DNA of 64,000 bases, taken from NCBI GenBank assembly GCA_047967505.1, contig CM106539.1; one strand, written 5' to 3'. The notes beneath the pieces were generated by a model. The model worked only from the letters and a program-made list of their open reading frames with translations. It was not told the origin of the DNA and did not search any database. Origin of the DNA: Dipteris shenzhenensis. Lineage: Eukaryota; Polypodiophyta; Polypodiopsida; Gleicheniales. Within the stretch, counting starts at the first letter, position 1; every line of letters begins with the position of its first letter. Both the position numbers and the translations under genes were made by a program. Positions 58,101-64,000 of the stretch are shown here, piece by piece.

Positions 58101-59019
58101 CTAGGGCCTAAGGGAGGGATCGGAGTGGATGCGCTTGGCGAGTGCAAGGTCCTTGTCCATCACTGTTACTCTTTTAGCATGGATAGCAGATAAGTGCGCG
58201 TCTTCAAAAAGACCTACTATCATCTGCTCCATTGCCTCCTAAATTGCTCCCATAGTGCCTGAAGTGAAACGCACATCACTCTTGTAATGATGTGCTATTT
58301 CATGTACAACATGCTGGAAGGGTGCATGGGGAATGAGATTGTCCACAGTGGTTTGGAACTTGCGGATCTCCTGAAGTGCCTTCACTCCTGATCTTTTGCG
58401 CCTCTTAATCTTTGGGTGACCCTGCATTGGCCTTTGGACATGGCTCCATGGCCGCTTGTCCGCTTTGAACTTCTTTCGCCTCTTCTTCCTTGCAACCACC
58501 TCTTCAGACTCCTCTTCCTATGTCTGCTCGGTCATTCAAGGTGGCCTCTCGCGCCTAGGGGTCTGCTTTGTCCTTGGTCTCTTTTCCTTTTCACGAGGCT
58601 GTGAGACAGCAGGCTGAGGCTCTTGCTTAGCTCATACTAGAGGCTCCTCATATCTGATCATCTAGAGGCACAGAGGGTTGATGGTGCTCTTTCGTGTGGT
58701 CTATTTGGTTGGAGGATTGGGGCCAAGTTTCATTATATCTGCGAGCCCGCCAGATACTTCCTCTTGTTTTGGCCCCTGTAATCTCTCCATCTCCTCTCTT
58801 TGCCTTTCTTGCTCCCCTTGTTGGTCTAGATGCTCCACACCAGGACCCCACGGAGGAGGGAGGGGCAGTTGATCAGGATTGACTGGACTATTTTGCCCCT
58901 CTCGGGAGACCTCTCGACTTCCACGATTAGTTGTGTGGAAGGATGGCGTTGTGAGGAGGACAATGGGTAGCGTCTAAACGGCATCTAGTGGGTCTAGCAG
59001 TTTGTTTAACTCGTGCCAT
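58101..59019 (-). pseudogene. Histone H3-like gene inside element B
   Basis: The C-terminal part is an unmistakable H3 fold: [78 protein letters not shown] and LALAKRI. The minus-strand ATG at 59019 opens MARVKQTARPTR, like the H3 tail MARTKQTAR. Between them is a long Gln/Pro/Arg-rich region (WGPGVEHLDQQGEQERQ; KRPRTKQTPRRER) in one frame with several TAG/TGA codons. At least one frameshift follows the MARVKQT segment. The TAG at 58239-58241 stands where canonical H3 has Gln (LQEA). The long N-terminal region is not normal for H3. I see no equivalent in element A. It could be captured cargo or a gene that inserted into the element. Confidence 0.8.
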
Positions 59020-59329
59020 AGAAATGAGGGATTTTAGGGTTTTGAAGTGCTTAAATAGTCTTTTTTAAAGCACTTTAGGGTTTTTCTTTTAAATTAGGGT
59101 TTTTTGAGTACACCTCCTCCCCCCCAGTCTTTTGTCGCCAGTTCAGTAATACTTAATCTTCACCACCCTCCCTCCCAACCCACTCACCCCTGTGCCCTGC
59201 CATGGCACACATGCAATTCTGCAATTTCCAAACAAATTTGTGAATTTTGGAATCTATAATTGACTCAAAATAGTGTTAACTTTATTTATCAAATATTTTT
59301 CATTTGGGGCTCTCTTAGGACCCAACGCC

Positions 59330-61125
59330 TCCCCTGTCTGACTCTACGTTGCAACCAAAGCGCAACCCCTTGGCTCCCTATTGAGGACTTCCAAGCAGCA
59401 CATCTCTTTGTCTTATTGACATGTTGAACTGCTTTTGCGAGACTTGAGACCTCTACCTTATCACGCTTGAGAGTCCTGGCCTTTAGACATCCATAAAACT
59501 AATCGAACATTTTGTGTAGTGCATTGCTTCGCGCAATACCACCCCCATGCCTTGTATTCTTGAAGTATGCTACCTTTGCTCTGTAGTGTGATTTTTCCAT
59601 TCCTTGAGTATTCCAAATGGACAGAGGGTCCCATTGCTCCACAAACCATGGTGCATGTGCGTAAAGAATATGCTATAAAGAAAAACATTGTATTAGAAAC
59701 ATAAACTGACTCAAGTTTAAAGCACAAAATTTTAACCTAAGGAGGATTACCATGTCATGTGTAATATGTGACTCCCCCCATGCTTCTACCATCAATGATA
59801 TGAATTCTCCCAATGCTGTCCTGAATCTCTCATAATAAAGCTCATCTGTTTGACCTTGTCTAAGCAACTTTATAAATGCATCAAGCTTTGTCCACAGTTT
59901 TGCTCTCAAAGTAGCAATTCGCGGATGTGAAGCTTGATTTGTGGTGCACTCACACAAATCTTTCTAGTACTCCGAACCTAGGGTGCTTTAAGCCAATGTA
60001 TGTTTTTCTGTATCAGCATTGTGGTTGGACAAGTACCTCCTTGCCTTTCCTCCACCCATGGATACTTTAGCAGGAAGATTTTGTGTCTTTCTTGATTGTT
60101 TCTTGTCCTGCTTAAGCTTCACATTGCCTCCATGAAGTCCCATTAGTGAGAGTAGTTCTTTAGCTTTTGCAATGCATTGTGCAGATACTTGCTGTGGCCT
60201 CAAATTCCAAGCATAAACTAGATGGAGATAGAGTAACTTATCAAGTATACATAGTTCATCATGCAAAGTACACACATGTACCCACTCCAATGGAATTGGT
60301 AGAATGGGATCCCACTTAGGATCCTTTTTGTGATGATCAGGGGCTGCACTTTGGTTGTAAGAAAGAATGCCATTTTCCCACTATAGGCTTCCATTTTGCA
60401 TCTTTTGAGAGTGGGTGCAATACAAGCATGTCCATTTTGCATCTGCACCTGTATCACAACCATACAAGCACTTGAGGGTCTTCAAATCACCAGCTAGATG
60501 CCATTCAACTTGAAACATTCCATGCCCATTCACAATTAATGTTTGCCCTGCCTCTTGTCTTTGAATAATCGACGGGATGTCGGTTCTCCCCCAAAACCCA
60601 GTGTCTCGTGGCACTCCTTTGGGGTCTCAAAGGCTACAAGCCACCATATGTCCTTCTCAGATTGGACTGAGAAACCCTACTCAACTTCCTTATCCCCTTG
60701 AGAAAACACAAGGCGCCATTCATAATACAAATGCTCACCCTCTCTAGCTTGTTTGTGCTCTTTTACCAACTGAGCTTCATCCATTTTTATAACAAATACT
60801 AGCTTGCCATCTGTACAATGAAAGAGAAATTTAGTAAGGATATAGAAATCAGAAGAAATAAAGTTGAATGTGAAGAGGGAATTTCTCTTACCTTCTTCTC
60901 TCATCCCATAGAATTTGACCATGGCTCTCTGCAAATTCTCTACATCCTCGTAAACATCATTGAAAGCATTCATCTCAAACATTTGGATGCCAGATTTCTT
61001 TTTACTCTTCCAAGTCATTGTGCCACTTACACAATGGTATTCTCCAAGCTTTTCTCTAGCACATTGGTTTGTTTCTTAATGTGCACGCCTTAAGACCATG
61101 GTGTTGGCAATGGCATTGTAGATAT
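59330..61125 (-). pseudogene. Element B transposase (RAG1/CMC-like), 5'-truncated
   Basis: Homologous to the element A transposase along its whole length from IYNAIANTM (about 61120) onward. It has ENLQRAMVKFYG, then after an intron FVIKMDEAQLVKEHKQ (Asp 60779-60781), IIQRQEAGQTLIVNGHG, VEWHLAGDLKTLKCLYG (Asp 60486-60488), CLYC, HVCTLHDELCILDKLLYLHL, LMGLHGGNVKLKQDKK and GGGKARRYLS. The last exon has HILYAHAPWFVEQWDP and WNTQGMEKSHYRAK (Glu 59595-59597). Stops at ENGSL*WENG and MFD*FYG suit Gln. The N-terminal coiled coil and the right terminus are missing; gypsy sequence begins at about 61140. Confidence 0.65.
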
Positions 61126-61139
61126 CTTATACACAAAGG

Positions 61140-62060
61140 TAAACAAAGTAAACCTTGCCGGAGGACCTTAAGCTGGTTTACATATTTGACGACCTAGCTT
61201 CTAAGTAAGAATAGGCCTTGCTAGCCTTGTTGCATGAATTTCAACATTTTTTTACCTAGAAGTACATAGACATGAAGGGTGTGCTGCTGAAAGTAGTGCA
61301 ACATGCCATCCCTATGATGGACGACATTAGACCTATATAACAATGACCCTATTACATGAACCTGAAATATGCAATGATCATTTGAGAGGAAATACAACAC
61401 TAGATAGAATCATGGTTCATATATGAGATCAAGCATACAGATTGGGTTTCTTCCATCATTATAGTGCTAAAGAAGAATGGAAAGGTTAGAGTATGTGTTG
61501 ATCTTACAAAGGTAAATGCCGCAACCCATAAGGATGATTACCCACTGCCCTTCACAGAGCATGTCCTAAAAAGAGTTGCAGGAAAAGAAGCTCTTGGATG
61601 GGTTCTAAGGGTATAACCAAATGTCCATATCACCCCAAGATTAGCATTAAACTGCCTGTGCCATGGAATGGGGAGTCTATGCTTCGAAAGTGATGATCTT
61701 TAGACTCACTAATGTGCCCGCAACATTCTAGCGGCTAATGATCACTGTGTTCAAGGAATACCTGAGGGATTTTTTAGAAGTTTTCGTGGATGATCTGTGA
61801 GTTCATTCTAATTGGGATGACCATCTTAAGTATTTGAGATTGGTGTTCAAAAGATGTCGTCTCTATAGAATCTCCCTCAATCTCTGAAATGCCAATTTTG
61901 GGTGAAACATGGGGTAATACTCGGACACGTAGTGTCCAAGAACAAGATCTCCACTGATTACAACAAAATCATACTAATTCTGGAATTACCGTTGCCCACA
62001 AATGAAAAGGGTGTAAAGCGATTCACCGAGTGGCATACGGGCTACTACCACCTATTTATT
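61140..62060 (+). pseudogene. Ty3/gypsy pol fragment
   Basis: Frames include WFIYEIKHTDWVSSIIIVLK, VRVCVDLTKVNAATHKDDYP, LKRVAGKEALG and, after a scrambled middle, FWVKHGVILGHVVSKNKIST, which is the region after the RT palm. Same subfamily as 1-246. The YxDD region (61740-61800, near VFVDDL in place) is damaged. It abuts, and probably replaced, the right end of element B. Confidence 0.85.
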
Positions 62061-62990
62061 AAAAATGTGTAATCTCTGGCAGTGACTCACATGTCATGGG
62101 GATCTTGCAAGAATGCTGATGGAGTTCTCCTCCAAGCTACTCTAGGCCAAGAGCAATGCATGCGAATTTCATCCACTAGTGTCACTTTAGTGACTCTCGA
62201 CTTGTTGCAATCATGAATCCATAAGGAGAAGAAGAGGGCAAGAAGAGGGGAGTGGAGAAGGGAGAGGAGGAGGAGAAGAAGAAGGGAAGAGGAGAAGATA
62301 GCATGGACCAATGGTGGCATATTGTTAACCAATTGAATAATATGCCCCCCTTCCTGATCTCGATCCAATCCTCTATATCGTGCAAAGATTATGGTTGTTG
62401 GAGTGTTGTTGAGATGAAGATCATTCTTGGTGTGCATTCCTGTGAACTTTTGCCATTTGGAGTGCTTCATAGGTCTTCAATGGATCTTGTGTCATGGAAT
62501 TGCTGCTAGGAAGATGGATATGAAAAACCAATGTTGGTGATGAGGGCAAGAATGGGACTTGGCTCTCTCAAGATCACTCATAGGGATATAATATTTGGGT
62601 AAGTAAATGGGCCTATATAAACTGAATTGCTCTGATCTAGATTAGTCCGTGATATTTGCAGTAGATTAATAGTAAAGGCATGGATACTTGGCTTTCTAAG
62701 TATGGGATCATCAGGTGCATCGCTTTCTCACTTTGGATGTGATTGCAATGAGGTCCAACCTCTGTTTTAGAGAAAAACTTTGTGGCTGCTACATTCTCTA
62801 GGCTCAGGCCACATTGGCCAACTAGCAACATGCTAAAGTGGCCTCTAGATTTTGGGGATGGAATAATGCATGGAGAAAGAATGTCACACGTCTTAATCTT
62901 AAGACATTTATTGTTTCTTCGTGATCAATATTGTCTTAGCCACTTGGCTAGCTTAGAAAGCCTTTGTATCTCTTGACTCTATGGACATCT
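62061..62990. other. No gene; includes repeat shared with 44.9-45.5 kb
   Basis: 62070-62370 repeats the 44.89-45.55 kb block and is purine-rich near 62222-62300. The rest has no coding signal. Confidence 0.5.
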
Positions 62991-63725
62991 GGAGAATGAG
63001 GGTGCTTATAGTCGAGTCTCTGTGGGGGACAATACTTTGTAAGGCCCTTAATATTGCTAAATTTAAGAGCCATGTGAATTATCATGCCCATCGGATCTCA
63101 TTCACATTGTCAACAATACATTTTTCTTGATTTTTACTAGCCGTCATGCATGAAGGTAAAAACACATGGATCGAGGTGTCCCATTTGAACTTTTGAGTCT
63201 CTAATGGGGATGTACTTTTCATGGGCCTTAATCTCATCTACTTTTAGACCCACGCAAACTTCTCTGCCAATTGAATCTCATTTGCATGGTTTGGGATACA
63301 TTTTTTCTTATTTCTCACCATGCATCATGCATGATAGTCAAAAAACAAGCATTGAGGTCCCTTTTCGAACGTTCAAGTATTCGATGGAGACAGTACTTTG
63401 CACAAGACATAATATCATTCACTTTAAGGCTTATGCAAATTATCATTCCCACCAGATCTCATTTGCATAGTCTAGGATGCATTTTTTCTTATTTTTCACC
63501 TCGCATCATGCATGAGGTAAAAAATATGCATCGGGATGTGTCATTAAAAAGTGGTGTCTCCGCTAGATATGTTACTTTTCATGGCACTTAATCGCACCCA
63601 TAGTAAGGCCTATGCAAAGTACAATGCCCATTGGATATCATTTGCATGGTGGGGAGATCAATTGTCCTTGTTTCTCATCACGCAACACAAGGTGAAATGC
63701 ATGCGCAATGATATATGATGGGCAA
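62990..63725. repeat. ~180-bp satellite-like tandem array
   Basis: The block atctcatttgcatrgt starts at about 63095, 63275, 63456 and 63635, giving periods of 180, 181 and 179 bp. Other conserved parts are cattttttcttatttytcac, gcatcatgcatga (self-complementary core), and aaggcytatgcaaa. About four diverged units. The length is close to a plant nucleosome repeat, as in many centromeric and subtelomeric satellites. Confidence 0.85.
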
Positions 63726-63764
63726 GGTGCTTTGCACATGCCTTAAAGTGGGTAAGATATTAGA

Positions 63765-64000
63765 GAATTTTAGGTATAGGGATTAGGGTTAGGGTTTAGT
63801 ATTTAGGGTTTAGGCTATATGGATTTGAAGATAGGATATAGGGTATACGGTTTAGGATATAGGGATTAGGGTTTAGGCTATACAGATTAGTAAGGGTATA
63901 GGCTTTAGGATTTAGGGTATAGCATATAGGGTTTAGGGTTTAGGGTTTAGGGTTTAGGATATGGGGATTTGGGTTTAGGGTATGGGGTATAGGCTATAGG
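63765..64000. repeat. Degenerate TTTAGGG telomere-like repeats
   Basis: Several perfect consecutive TTTAGGG units (63925-63955) among variants such as gggtata, ggatata and ggctata. This is the plant-type telomere sequence in a degenerate array running to the window edge. Either subtelomeric or interstitial. Confidence 0.85.

Noticed and set aside
58101-59019. Histone gene as the host CENH3
   Set aside because: It is broken by several stops and a frameshift and lies inside a transposon. The tail start resembles ordinary H3, and I see no lengthened loop 1 that would argue for CENH3.
1-64000. tRNA or rRNA genes
   Set aside because: No cloverleaf or rRNA signature was recognised by eye on either strand.

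Overview
The window looks like nuclear DNA of a land plant or close relative with a large, repeat-rich genome. The signs are Arabidopsis-type telomere-like repeats (TTTAGGG) at the right edge, GT-AG introns, a plant DUF1685 gene, and many decayed copia, Ty3/gypsy and LINE copies with long microsatellites. I cannot name the species; a fern, lycophyte or other large-genome plant would fit. Only one gene looks like an intact host gene: the two-exon DUF1685 gene at 26061-28246.

The most interesting content is two diverged copies (A and B) of what looks like one family of multi-gene DNA transposon. Copy B (53461 to about 61125) keeps its order: a terminus starting CATTAGGGG; 'gene 1' with a ubiquitin-like last exon (+); an accessory gene (+); a histone H3-like gene (-); and a transposase-like gene (-) cut short on the right by gypsy debris. 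Copy A (about 8.9-21.97 kb) has the same gene 1, accessory gene and transposase, plus a degenerate Ulp1/SENP-like protease. Copy A has two matching 32-bp termini (CATTAGG...) at 11058-11089 and 21938-21969. Each is followed by TGG/CCA and then by one half of what looks like a single LINE. Joining the halves over a 3-bp TGG target duplication restores the LINE reading frame. The two termini point the same way, so the left part of copy A, with gene 1 and the LINE 3' half, was probably inverted after insertion.

Both transposases keep D...D...CxxC...E: FVIK(L/M)DE, AGDLKTLKC, C(L)YC and QGMEKSHY. That arrangement resembles the CMC/Transib/RAG1 group of DDE enzymes.

Layout: 0-7.3 kb, gypsy debris, a polypurine block and a decayed coiled-coil gene. 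7.3-8.9 kb, no genes seen. 8.9-22 kb, element A with an inserted copia fragment and the LINE 3' half. 22-24.5 kb, LINE 5' half and microsatellites. 25-28.3 kb, host DUF1685 gene. 28.3-35 kb, non-coding with short tandem repeats. 35-42.8 kb, decayed copia and a small LTR element carrying only gag. 43-50 kb, non-coding and a decayed coiled-coil gene split by a retroposed insert. 50.4-52.9 kb, a second LINE. 53.5-61.1 kb, element B. 61.1-62.1 kb, gypsy. 63-63.75 kb, a ~180-bp satellite. 63.77-64 kb, telomere-like repeats.

In the degraded genes I examined, most in-frame stops are TAG, TAA or TGA where Gln (CAG/CAA) or Arg (CGA) fits. This suggests decay by deamination of methylated cytosine. All assignments are from reading alone; no database search was possible.
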